The translations under genes and the position numbers were made by a program. Positions 1-8,048 of a stretch of 10,331 nucleotides of DNA are shown one piece after another (position 1 is the stretch's first letter; each line of letters begins with the position of its first letter). Below the pieces are notes generated by a model. That model worked only from the letters and a program-made list of their open reading frames with translations, did no database searches and had not been told where the DNA came from. The stretch covers positions 1-10,331 of the forward strand of contig JAAMXY010001175.1 of the NCBI GenBank assembly GCA_019677205.1, read 5' to 3'. The DNA comes from Pinguiococcus pyrenoidosus. Lineage: Eukaryota > Sar > Pinguiophyceae > Pinguiochrysidales > Pinguiochrysidaceae.

Positions 1-503
1 CAGCCTGGGACACAGCACGCTTCTTGTGAGCCAGAGATCAGCTGAGGCGAGGCACGGGGCAGCGCTACGCTGCACTCGAGCGGAGCGAGGCCGGCGAATT
101 CCGACCCTTCGATGGATTTCACCGAAGAACTTCGCCAATCTTCCTGGTCTGCACTCGCCAGAGCCGATGGCGCGACGCTCACCTGGGGGGTCGTTGGGGC
201 GACGACGGGGTTTGGCGAGTCTTTCGCGCCGATGGAGACACGAAGGGTGCACGTGGCGCTCGCACAGGCTTCCAGTGCGGATGTGCCGCGATCGCGGATG
301 AAGTGCTCCTCGACCCGATCTGAAGGGCTGCATCTGCAAGGTATGGTCAGGTTCTGTGTCGCGCCGAAAAGAAGTATGGGTAGATCTGTGTCGCTTTCGA
401 AGGATTGCGAATGGAACGTCAGCAGTATTTTGAAGTTGCGCCCTGAGCTGGCTTGCGCGTGCGGGCATGCTGTGTGATGTGATAGGAAGGAAAACGCGTC
501 CAT
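1..503 (-). CDS. Possible 5' part of an unrecognised gene, running off the left edge
   Basis: On the minus strand an ATG at 503-501 opens a frame that stays free of stops to base 1 (at least 167 codons). The start context is good (A at -3, G at +4). The protein begins MDAFSFLSHHTACPHAQASS and is Ser/Cys-rich; I recognise no domain, signal peptide or membrane segment. At 183/182 the frame meets a consensus-like splice donor, CAG|GTGAGC. The block before it, 183-503, is exactly 107 codons, so this could be a phase-0 first exon, as at most introns in the window; reading straight through is equally possible. The ATG sits at the edge of the AT-rich spacer and faces CCT3, the same divergent layout as the pair at the right end. 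A rival plus-strand frame (112-477, 121 codons) shares the same third codon positions, so base composition does not separate the two. Strand and coding status are therefore uncertain. Confidence 0.35.
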   Translation of the reverse strand, partial: MDAFSFLSHHTACPHAQASSGRNFKILLTFHSQSFESDTDLPILLFGATQNLTIPCRCSPSDRVEEHFIRDRGTSALEACASATCTLRVSIGAKDSPNPVVAPTTPQVSVAPSALASADQEDWRSSSVKSIEGSEFAGLAPLECSVALPRASPQLISGSQEACCVPG

Positions 504-793
504 ATTACCTGAAGTTTCTCCTAAAATATTAAAACTAACTTATTTTCGTTTTGACCAATCAGAACGCTCTCGATTTTGAACTGGAGCTGCCTCCCGCCAT
601 TCTTCCTCACGTTTTATTTAATTGTTTATTATGATAAAATATTGATCATTCATAACCAATAGGGTGAGTCATTCAAAAATATATCAAAATACAATTTTGA
701 GCTCTCCTAGCCGCATACCGTTTCAGCTCGAGAAGTGCTGCGAACGACGGAAGCTGTCTCCCTGGCCTCTTCCGGCCTTTCCTTACAGACACC
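504..793. promoter_or_regulatory. AT-rich divergent promoter between the left-edge gene and CCT3
   Basis: The composition turns abruptly A/T-rich from about 500 to 700, between GC-rich flanks. Two plus-strand CCAAT boxes are present, at 555-559 and 656-660; the second lies about 135 nt before the CCT3 ATG. A TGAGTCAT motif, of the bZIP/AP-1 type, lies at 665-672. A pyrimidine-rich stretch ends in CAG at 788, just before the CCT3 ATG. No clear TATA box stands out, although runs such as 'gataaaatattg' are AT-rich enough to act as one. Promoter function is inferred from position and composition only. Confidence 0.45.
664..788 (+). other. CCT3: Candidate 5'-UTR intron of CCT3
   Basis: A perfect donor hexamer GTGAGT lies at 664-669. 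A strong acceptor, a long pyrimidine tract followed by TTACAG, ends at 788, six bases before the CCT3 ATG. The 125-nt distance suits the other introns here. Splicing is not needed to make the protein, so this is inferred from splice-site quality alone. The donor overlaps the bZIP-like TGAGTCAT site, so one of the two readings may be coincidental. Confidence 0.3.
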
Positions 794-2694
794 ATGCAGA
801 CCCCCATGATGGTGATGAACGTGAACACCCAGCGGGAAACCGGCAGGGCCGCCCAACTTGGCAATATCCAAGCGGCCAAGGTAAGAGCTTCCCATGCGCC
901 CAAACCGCCTTCACACACAGCCCTGCCTGGCAGAAGAGGCCTTGTCCCAGAGGTAGAAAGGCGGCCGTAGGCGCAGCGCCGTTTCAGGGGTGACGCACGC
1001 CAGGATGTAGTGCGAAGATGAGCTCGCAGTGCTTCCCAGCGCTTTGCGATAACCCTCCCACTTGTTTCTCCCGGTTTCTAGGCGGTCGCGGACATCATTC
1101 GCACCACGCTGGGTCCCCGCTCCATGCTGAAGATGCTTCTGGATCCCATGGGCGGTATTGTGCTCACCAACGACGGCCACGCGATCCTTAGAGAAGTAGA
1201 TGTCTCGCATCCAGCTGCCAAGTCCATGATCGAACTCAGCAGAGCACAGGTCCGTCCAACTCAATCCCGTCCATCATGCCGGTTTTTTTTTCTTTTTGGG
1301 GGGGGGGGCACGGAGGACCCATGAGAAGCTCACCGCCACTCCTCGGTACCCAACAGGATGAAGAAGTCGGCGACGGCACCACCTCGGTAATCATCCTTGC
1401 TGGGGAGATGCTGTCCATGGCCGAGCCCTTCCTGGAGCGGAACATCCATCCAACGCTCGTGGTCAAGGGCTACACCCGCGCGCTGCAAGTTGCGCTGAAC
1501 ACCTGCAAGGAGATCGCGAAGCATGTGGACATTGAGGACACGGCCTCCATCCAAGAGCTGGTCAAGACGGCGGTGGGCACCACGTTCAGCTCCCGCTTCG
1601 GCAACATCGTCATCGGCCTCGCCGTCGACGCGGTCCGCCGCGTCGTGACCTACAGCGGAGACAGGCCGGAAGTGGACATCAAGCGCTACGCCAAAGTAGA
1701 GAAGATTCCGGGTGGCGAGATCGCCGACTGTGCCGTCCTGAACGGCGTCATGTTCAACAAGGTCCCGACGCACGCGAAGATGCGGCGCCGCATCGAGAAT
1801 CCGCGGATCCTCCTCTTCGACTGCCCGCTCGAGTACAAGAAGGGCGAGTCGCAGGCGAACGTGGAGATCACGAATGAAGAGGACTTCGAAAGCATGCTGC
1901 GGATGGAGGAGGAGTACATCGAGAACTTGTGCTCCCACATCATCGCCCTCCGGCCGGACATCGTCGTGACGGAGAAAGGCGTCTCGGACCTGGCCCAGCA
2001 TTACCTCACGAAGGCAGGCATCACAGCTTTCCGCCGCCTGCGCAAGACGGACAACAACCGCATCGCCCGGGCGGTTGGCGCCACCATTGTGCACCGTCCA
2101 GAGGAGGTGCGCGAGTCCGATCTCGGCACGGGTTGTGGTCTCTTCGAGGTGCGCAAGATTGGAGACGAGTACTTCACCTTCCTGGAGGAGTGCAAGGACG
2201 CCAAGGCGTGCACCATCATGCTCCGTGGAGGGTCCAAGGACGTCCTGAATGAGGTCGAGCGTAATCTCCAGGACGCGATGCAGGTTGTCCGCAACATCGT
2301 GTTCGAGCCCAAGCTTCTCCCCGGCGGCGGCGCTACCGAGATGTGCATCGCCGAGGCGCTCTCCCGAGAGGCGTCCAACGTAGAGGGCGTGGACCAGTGG
2401 CCATTCCAGGCGGTCGGGCAGGCGCTCGAGGTCATCCCGCGCACGCTGGCGCAGAACGCGGGCGCGAATGTGATCCGATCCATCACCGAGTTGCGCGCCA
2501 AGCATGCGAGCGGAGGCTGCCGCACCTACGGCATCCACGGCCACACGGGTAGAATTGCAGACATGGCTGAGGAGGGTATCTGGGACCCGTACTCAGTCAA
2601 GGTCCAGACCTTCAAGACCGCCATCGAGTCGGCCTGCATGATCTTGCGCATCGATGACATCGTCTCTGGAACGAAGAAGCCCAAGTCAAACTAG
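794..2694 (+). CDS. CCT3: T-complex protein 1 subunit gamma (CCT3, CCT/TRiC chaperonin)
   Basis: One of the eight paralogous subunits of the cytosolic group II chaperonin CCT/TRiC, which folds actin, tubulin and other proteins with ATP. Three exons, 794-880, 1082-1249 and 1357-2694, encode 530 residues. Both introns (881-1081 and 1250-1356) are GT-AG and phase 0; the second has a weak donor, GTCCGT. Splicing rebuilds a continuous chaperonin sequence. Residues 1-29 contain the gamma-type N-terminus with RETGR and GNIQAAK. Exon 2 carries LGPRSMLKMLLDPMGG and the ATP-site loop TNDGHAILRE. GDGTT, with the catalytic Asp91, follows directly after exon 2. PGGG is at 407-410, and RIDDIVSG closes the C-terminus. 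Colinearity with the human gamma subunit, as I recall it, is high throughout, including KTDNNRIARA, KIGDEYFTF and QALEVIPRTL. Length is close to the usual 540 or so. The first ATG is chosen because family similarity begins just after it. No defect is seen. Family certain; gamma subtype very likely. Confidence 0.96.
1283..1308 (+). repeat. Homopolymer T/G tract in CCT3 intron 2
   Basis: Nine T, one C, five T and then eleven G in a row lie inside the 107-nt second intron, about 50 nt before its acceptor at 1356. The T run may serve as part of the pyrimidine tract. The G11 run is error-prone in sequencing, so its exact length is doubtful; it has no coding effect. Confidence 0.8.
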
Positions 2695-3311
2695 AGAGCC
2701 TTCGAAGTGCGCGGTCTGCTCAAGGCGACGTAGGTGTAATGATCTAGGCCCTCCATGGTAGGTTGTTGTGAGCGTGTCAAGCCGATGCGGACACGAACAG
2801 AAAGCAAAGAGGCCGAAGTCTTAAAAACATAGTTCGAGTGTATGTTGGTGTGCTTCTCTCCGTTTGGCTTGTGCCCTGGACGCCCGATCGTCGCGTCATC
2901 GTCGCGCCCCAACTTGATCGACTGTTGCTTCTCTGAGGCGTCACAGCTGCGTGGCCAAGCATGGGGACCGCCGGCGGGGTATTCGAAGGGCCTTTGCAAC
3001 TCGGCACAGGATCTTCCGAGTCCTGTCTTTCCCTGAACTGATGTTTTCACAGATCTACACTTGGTCCCCCGTCCCCCATTCTTCTCCGACACAACCATAT
3101 GAATCAGATATTTATATACATATGGATAGAAACTGTCCGAGATGCTCCCTGAAACCCCCTCAGCTTTCTGCACGCATCACAGAGGGCCGTCGAGCTTGCA
3201 GGCGTTTCATTCTGCTCCCGTTGGTGGACGCAAAGTTCAAAAAGATGTTCCTCTCGGGAGAGTCCGTCCTGGGATGCAAGAAGGAACGGCCGAAGGCCTG
3301 CGCCACGGAAG
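2695..3311. other. Intergenic spacer between CCT3 and the Kelch-EGF gene
   Basis: This 617-nt stretch separates two plus-strand genes and should hold the CCT3 3'-UTR and the promoter and 5'-UTR of the next gene. No canonical AATAAA follows the CCT3 stop codon. Short open frames on both strands (for example minus 2691-3173) show no recognisable protein features. The only notable structure is the TATA-like hairpin at 3095-3125. Confidence 0.6.
3095..3125 (+). promoter_or_regulatory. TATA-like element inside a short inverted repeat
   Basis: CCATATG (3095-3101) and CATATGG (3119-3125) are exact inverted copies around an AT-rich loop that includes TATTTATATA (3109-3118). It lies about 200 nt before the Kelch-EGF ATG, a plausible core-promoter position if the 5'-UTR is 150 nt or longer. 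CATATG is also an E-box-type palindrome. The function is inferred. Confidence 0.3.
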
Positions 3312-6140
3312 ATGGCCCGCGGCCGCGGTAGACTTGGGCTGCTGACTCTGGTGCTCCTGGCGCGAGTCTGCGTGATATTCCCCTGGCGCCAGTGGGACTA
3401 CCAGAGCGTGACCGACGATGCGGATTGCACTTTGTGCGACGGCACCAGCGATGCCGAGCACTGCAAGTCGCTCTGCCGGGAGTGGCGGCAGATGTGGGGA
3501 TTGTCCCATGGACCCGGAGCTCGACGAGGGTACTCCATGGTGCTGCACGGGTCCCGAGTGGTGCTGTTCGGCGGCCGCGCGGCGGAGCTGCAGCAGGAGC
3601 ACATCCCCCGCACGTACGAAATCGAGTTGATCAATGGCGAGTTGGAGTTCATCTCCTACGACGAAAAGCCCGTGACCCCTCCGGCGGAGGGGAACACGGA
3701 AGCGACGGTCGGGCGATTCTACAATGACGTGTGGATGTACAACCTCAACTGCTCCGACTACGGCGACGCATCGCGACGGAGCTGGAATGGTCCTTGCGAG
3801 CCCACGTCCGGCGGCGTGGGCAGTGGCTGGGAGTTGCTGCATCCGGGGGCCGTGAACGCCAAGTGCCGCGTGGTGCTTGGGGAGGAGATCTGCGAGATCC
3901 CCAGCGAGCGATACTATCACGGTGCGGCTGTCTTCAACGACAGCACCATGGTGGTGTATGGTGGCTTCTCGCCGCGCTGCGAAGACTACTGCGACGACGT
4001 GTGGTCCTTCGACCTGCGCAATCGCGACGGTTGGATCGAGCTGTACGAGCTGGACCACTTCGAGAGCGGCACTGCGCCGGGGAAGCGCTGGCGCTTCTCG
4101 CTGGTACCGCTGGGCCTGCGAATGGTGGTGTTCGGCGGCCACCGCCTCTGGCATGGCTTCGCGTCGGACAACAGCTTCGAGTCCGAGCCGCCCTTCGGCA
4201 GCCACGAGCTGCTGCCCGTGGGGGGGTACTTGGACGACCTGTGGATGTTCACCAAGAGGCCGCTGCAGCCGGACGAGCTCGCGCCGGCGGACTCCACGGG
4301 CTACGCCACTTGGGAGCAGCTGCTGCCGCGACAGACGTGCCGCTCGAACCGGACGGCAGTCTGGGAGACGCGGAAAGATATCGAGTGCCGCACGACATGG
4401 CCGGCGCCCCGGGCGGCACATGCGGCGGCATATGACGAAGAGAGGGACATAATGTGGTTGCACGGCGGGTATGCCACGGCCTTCCCGTACATCTCCACGG
4501 ACGGCAGGGGGTATGGCCCGGGGGTGGCCACGGGACCCTCTGGCATCGGAAGGCGTCCGTATCCCACCCATCCCTACTACCTGGGCGACTTGTGGAGCTA
4601 CAACTTCTCCAGCGGCTTCTGGACGCCGCACGCCAGCGCCGGCGCCGCGCCGGAAGCGAGGGCCGATCATGTGCTGCTGGTGCTTGGAGACGTCCTCTTC
4701 CTCTTCGGCGGCTACCGCGACAACTTCCACTTCGATGACACGTGGTACTTCGACATCCACTTTGGGCGCTGGCTGGAGAAGAGGGACTTCGTCCACGCGC
4801 GGTGGCCGGCCAACTGCACGGACGACGTGGAGAGGATCCTCGCCGACGACGAATGCCTGAACCTCACGTTCTCGGTGCCGCTGGAGCGGAGTGACGCCAC
4901 GCCCTTTGACATTCTGCCGTGGCAGGAGCAGGAGCATTACTATCCGGATCCCGACTTTCTCGAGCACGCGCCGTACCCCTTCGGCGGGGTTGTCGACGAT
5001 GCATCGCAAGTCCAAGAACTTGGCGACCTGGAGGGGCAGGCGCTGCCGCCGTTTGCCGCCACGGGTCCGAGGCAGGCCGTGAGACCCTTCGTCATCGCGC
5101 TGAACGGGACGCATCGGGCGACCGTGTACGAGCGGTGCACGAGTGTGAAGGGCCAGCCGACCCGCGGTCGGATCGTCGACGGCCAGTATGGCCGGGCATC
5201 CGAGCACGTCTTCATTCCGCAGCCTCGGCGCCAGTCGCCGGGCTGGGACGGTTGCCGGGATCGCATCGACAATCGAAGCGACTTGCCCAACCAGCTGCAG
5301 TGGATCTCGCCACATCATCGAAGCAGCCACCGCGCCGTTTTCAGCAAGGATTTTGACATGGTGATCGTCTTCGGCGGGCTGGGAACGAACGTCTCTGTGG
5401 ATCGGTCCACGTCGGAGGCTTTCGACGCCTTCCCGCTGGCTGACATGTGGCAATTCGGCATCAACGATTGTCTACACAACTGCAGCTCCCATGGAGACTG
5501 CAACCTGGGGTTCTGCACCTGCTATCCCGGCTACTACGGAAGCGACTGCTCGAACGTGTCGTGTCCGGGCGACTTCTGCACCTACGACGCCTTCACTCGG
5601 GAGCAGACTTGCCGCCACTGCTGCCACGCTGGCTATGACCACGACGCCAACGCTGCCGTCTTCGACTACGACTTCCAGGGTGAGAAGCGGCAGTGCTCCG
5701 CGGAGGATGCGGGCGTCACGAACGGCGTCTGCGACGGCTTCGGCCAATGCCAGTGTGCCCCGCCCTTCCTTGGCGACGACTGCTCCATCAAGGACTGCCC
5801 CAACCGCTGCTCGTACAATGGATGGTGCTCGATCGAGTTCCCCGTGTCGCGGTGCATCTGCAATTCGGGATACTACGGCGAGTTCTGCCAGTACAAGGAT
5901 TGCCTGAACAACTGCTCGTGGCCGAACGGAGTCTGCTCCAAGGAGACGGGGCTCTGCTCGTGTCGGATGACGTACAATCCGTACAATAGGACCAGGGAGC
6001 ACCGGGTCTTCGGCGGAGAAGATTGCTCGTACATCCCGGCATATGCTGCTGCCAGCCGTATCGCGATGCCGCGGTGGGCGGTTGCTGTCACTCTTGGTGT
6101 CGTTGCAATCGCGCTTCGCCGGACGGGATTTGGAACTTGA
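3312..6140 (+). CDS. Secreted/surface Kelch-repeat and EGF-like membrane protein
   Basis: A single open frame of 942 residues without introns. Residues 1-24 form a signal peptide: Arg-rich start, then LGLLTLVLLARVCVIF. Six Kelch-type blades, each with a hydrophobic strand, GG and a later W/F, lie near 72-145, 200-236, 260-314, 366-437, 451-488 and 672-716. They make a probable beta-propeller, with a Cys-containing insert of about 175 residues (491-666) before the last blade. A Cys-rich region follows. An EGF-like module C-x3-C-x5-C-x4-C-x-C-x8-C spans 720-746. A divergent Cys cluster spans 751-824, and two more EGF-like modules span 829-859 and 864-905. A hydrophobic helix (922-935) ends in RRTGFGT, suggesting a type I membrane protein with a tiny cytoplasmic tail; a GPI signal is less likely because of the polar end. 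Thirteen N-glycosylation sequons support a secretory route. The order (propeller, then EGF modules, then membrane) resembles attractin/MEGF8-type proteins, but no CUB or PSI domain is evident. Ligand and role are unknown. Confidence 0.9.
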   Translation: MARGRGRLGLLTLVLLARVCVIFPWRQWDYQSVTDDADCTLCDGTSDAEHCKSLCREWRQMWGLSHGPGARRGYSMVLHGSRVVLFGGRAAELQQEHIPRTYEIELINGELEFISYDEKPVTPPAEGNTEATVGRFYNDVWMYNLNCSDYGDASRRSWNGPCEPTSGGVGSGWELLHPGAVNAKCRVVLGEEICEIPSERYYHGAAVFNDSTMVVYGGFSPRCEDYCDDVWSFDLRNRDGWIELYELDHFESGTAPGKRWRFSLVPLGLRMVVFGGHRLWHGFASDNSFESEPPFGSHELLPVGGYLDDLWMFTKRPLQPDELAPADSTGYATWEQLLPRQTCRSNRTAVWETRKDIECRTTWPAPRAAHAAAYDEERDIMWLHGGYATAFPYISTDGRGYGPGVATGPSGIGRRPYPTHPYYLGDLWSYNFSSGFWTPHASAGAAPEARADHVLLVLGDVLFLFGGYRDNFHFDDTWYFDIHFGRWLEKRDFVHARWPANCTDDVERILADDECLNLTFSVPLERSDATPFDILPWQEQEHYYPDPDFLEHAPYPFGGVVDDASQVQELGDLEGQALPPFAATGPRQAVRPFVIALNGTHRATVYERCTSVKGQPTRGRIVDGQYGRASEHVFIPQPRRQSPGWDGCRDRIDNRSDLPNQLQWISPHHRSSHRAVFSKDFDMVIVFGGLGTNVSVDRSTSEAFDAFPLADMWQFGINDCLHNCSSHGDCNLGFCTCYPGYYGSDCSNVSCPGDFCTYDAFTREQTCRHCCHAGYDHDANAAVFDYDFQGEKRQCSAEDAGVTNGVCDGFGQCQCAPPFLGDDCSIKDCPNRCSYNGWCSIEFPVSRCICNSGYYGEFCQYKDCLNNCSWPNGVCSKETGLCSCRMTYNPYNRTREHRVFGGEDCSYIPAYAAASRIAMPRWAVAVTLGVVAIALRRTGFGT

Positions 6141-6346
6141 ACAAACTTTTACGAGGTACGTCATCAGATGGCCCACCACATCTCGAAAAGAGCCTTGACC
6201 ATCATCACAAACTTGAACTGTCGTGGAAGACTTCGTTGCAGATCCTACCTATCTACAGAGATCTGGTCCTATCAAAACTGTCCACTTTCCACCGTCCACC
6301 GTGCACTGTGCACTGTCGATATCCTCCCACAATGTGGCTCGCTCTC
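6141..6346. other. Convergent intergenic spacer (two 3' ends)
   Basis: A 206-nt gap lies between the stop codons of the plus-strand Kelch-EGF gene and the minus-strand zinc-finger gene. It must hold both 3'-UTRs, so the transcripts probably overlap or end very close together. It contains a small tandem repeat of GTGCACT (6301-6314) and no AATAAA on either strand that I can see. Confidence 0.6.
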
Positions 6347-7216
6347 TCAGACCATGGCATTCTGTTGTGAGAGTCCGTCGTCCGCATTCTGCAGCTCCTC
6401 CAGCGTGTTAATGACGGCCTCTTCGTCATGGCTCGTGGCCGCGAAATAGTCCGCGTCGATCCCTCCTGCCGCATCACTGTGCGCCAGCTGGCGGAGCTCT
6501 TCGTCCAACATGAGCCTCTGCCGCTTCTGCCGCGCCGGGTCCAAGTCCGCCGGGTCATACTGGTGCAAGGACGAGTCCGGGCCGTCCACGACGTCCACGA
6601 AGGCCGTTGCTGGCGACGACGAGCTGGACAGAGCCCCTGCGTGGAGCGCCCGGAAGTGCGCTGCCTGCCCATGCAGCGCCTCCGCCGCATCGTCGCGCTT
6701 CGGCAGGAAGTCTTCTTCGCTGGAGGCCGCTCGAGAACTCGCCACGCTGAGGTTCAGGTCCTTCGCACGAAGTTTTCGCCCGTCCGGCTTGTCCTCGTGC
6801 ACGCGACTGTGACGCCGGAGGTGATACCGGTAATAGAAGGACTTGCCGCAGCCAGGCTCTGGGCAGCGGAACTGCCGCCAGCCCACGTGCGTCACCATGT
6901 GGCGCTTCAGGTGATCCTCGCGGGTGTACTTCTTGTCGCAGCCCTCCACCGAACAGGTATAGTGCGCGCGGTTCGCATCGTGGGTCTGCAGGTGCCTCCG
7001 CAGTCTCGCTGGCTTATTGAAGGCCATCCCACACGTCTGGCACACGAAGCGCCGCTCGGTCACGGACGGCGGCGGCTCTTTCCGCCGCCCCCCGCCGGTC
7101 AGCTGACGCCGACTCGCCTTGCGAGCCGCGCCAGACAGCTCGTCCGCTCCGGACAGAGACGCCACGAAGCCCGCCGAGGGCTCCTCCGCCTTGTCGTGGA
7201 CCATGGAGTTGAGCAT
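6347..7216 (-). CDS. Three-finger C2H2 zinc-finger protein, TFIIIA-like
   Basis: Read from the ATG at 7216-7214 to the TGA at 6349-6347 the protein has 289 residues and no intron. The same frame is open back to a TAA at 7327-7325 but holds no earlier ATG, so 7216 (A at -3) is the first usable start unless an upstream exon exists. Three C2H2 fingers are intact, numbered from this ATG: C59-C62-H75-H79, C88-C93-H106-H110 and C118-C123-H136-H140. The first is C-x2-C and the other two C-x4-C. Signatures such as KPARLRRHLQTH in finger 1 and TREDHLKRHMVTH in finger 2 recall fingers 1-2 of plant TFIIIA, the 5S rRNA gene and 5S RNA binding factor. TFIIIA normally has about nine fingers; here none follow. 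The C-terminal half is low-complexity (a five-Ser run, acidic stretches), with a basic KRQR that could aid nuclear import. A nuclear nucleic-acid-binding role is likely; TFIIIA kinship is an inference. Confidence 0.88.
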   Translation of the reverse strand: MLNSMVHDKAEEPSAGFVASLSGADELSGAARKASRRQLTGGGRRKEPPPSVTERRFVCQTCGMAFNKPARLRRHLQTHDANRAHYTCSVEGCDKKYTREDHLKRHMVTHVGWRQFRCPEPGCGKSFYYRYHLRRHSRVHEDKPDGRKLRAKDLNLSVASSRAASSEEDFLPKRDDAAEALHGQAAHFRALHAGALSSSSSPATAFVDVVDGPDSSLHQYDPADLDPARQKRQRLMLDEELRQLAHSDAAGGIDADYFAATSHDEEAVINTLEELQNADDGLSQQNAMV

Positions 7217-8048
7217 CCTGCCTACCGCAGCGGGCCGAGGCGCGAGAGGGCCACCTGTAACCGTCGTCAAGAGCTTTGCGACCTCCGTCTCTGTCCGGCT
7301 CTGTCTCCAAAGCAGCAACAAACGTTACTATTCTCCAGTATACTGTACTGAAGTCCAGTCGAATTGAAATCGGGGGTTTTCGGAACTCGAGTCTTGACAA
7401 TCCTTGGACCAATCCGCGCACGATTCCGCGCGACCTCGGCCCTTTCCGCCACTCAGCGGATGGAATGCATGTCGGGATCTATCTGTTATACTCACGTGCT
7501 ATGGCATGTGGGAGTCAGAGACAGACGGACAATACAAGCCAGGTCAAGAACAATCGGAAAATCCGCATGGGCGCCGTCGAATCTGCCCCCCCGACGCCCG
7601 CCCAAGCGCCGATTTCTCCCATATGTGGCAAGCGCTCCCTGCTGCAAGAGGCCTAGAGCCCTAGACTGCAAGGAGAGGTTCTCAGGTTCCGCAAAAGGCT
7701 CTGCGCATTGCAACCAACGCAGCGCAAAGCAGCACCTACTGCCATTTGCCAGCCGGGTTGGCGTTGTCGTGAACGAAGGGCCATTGCACTGGCAGGGGCC
7801 ACCACAATAGTAAATATTTTGGTGGCGCTGGCCAGCAGCACCGCCGGCCAGCTCAATACTTGTTCCGGATGATCGCGAAGTGGTGACGATCCTTGGCAGC
7901 CGCGTCCAGCAGACGAAGAGACGCACGTAGCACAGTAGTAGTCTTGTCAGTCGCCGAGCGAATCCAAGAGTGAAACAACGTGTCGATTGTTCTGTGGAAG
8001 GAGAGGCCGCATGGCGAAGGGATCAAAGCTGGACCTTGGATGAGTCAC
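7217..8048. other. Intergenic region upstream of the zinc-finger gene and downstream of the SDR gene
   Basis: These 832 nt lie between two minus-strand genes. The part next to 7216 should hold the zinc-finger gene's 5'-UTR and promoter, and the far end the SDR 3'-UTR. A perfect 10-bp palindrome CAGTATACTG is at 7336-7345, a CCAAT box reads on the plus strand at 7409-7413, and a 7-bp hairpin (7798-7804 with 7820-7826) surrounds an AT-rich loop. Open frames at 7364-7810 (+) and 7492-7926 (-) start at non-ATG codons and show nothing recognisable. A 5' exon of the zinc-finger gene here cannot be excluded. Confidence 0.5.

Noticed and set aside
112-477. A 121-codon plus-strand frame before CCT3
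   Set aside because: No recognisable feature. It competes with the longer minus-strand frame from 503, which has a better-placed start and a phase-0 donor. Not disproved, so it is mentioned under that entry.
1330-2544. A 404-codon minus-strand frame opposite CCT3 exon 3
   Set aside because: Same cause: codon-aligned antisense of a gene with GC-rich codon choice. The CCT3 reading is certain.
2691-3173. A 160-codon minus-strand frame between CCT3 and the Kelch-EGF gene
   Set aside because: Low-complexity-like composition without motifs. It ends inside the CCT3 stop region and is most simply UTR and spacer.
3237-5453. A 738-codon open frame on the minus strand opposite the Kelch-EGF gene
   Set aside because: It is codon-aligned antisense to the real gene and stays open only because that gene avoids TCA, TTA and CTA codons. 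Its translation is Arg/Val/His-heavy and lacks domains.
6428-7351. A 307-codon plus-strand frame across the zinc-finger gene
   Set aside because: It is antisense to intact C2H2 fingers, and its translation is an Arg/Val-rich shadow.
7798-7826. A 7-bp hairpin (GCCACCA / TGGTGGC) with an AT-rich loop
   Set aside because: Too short to support an RNA gene or terminator call; such hairpins are expected by chance.
7364-7926. Overlapping open frames on both strands in the large spacer
   Set aside because: They start at TTG or GTG, show no family features and have compositions typical of chance frames; a eukaryotic gene would normally need ATG.
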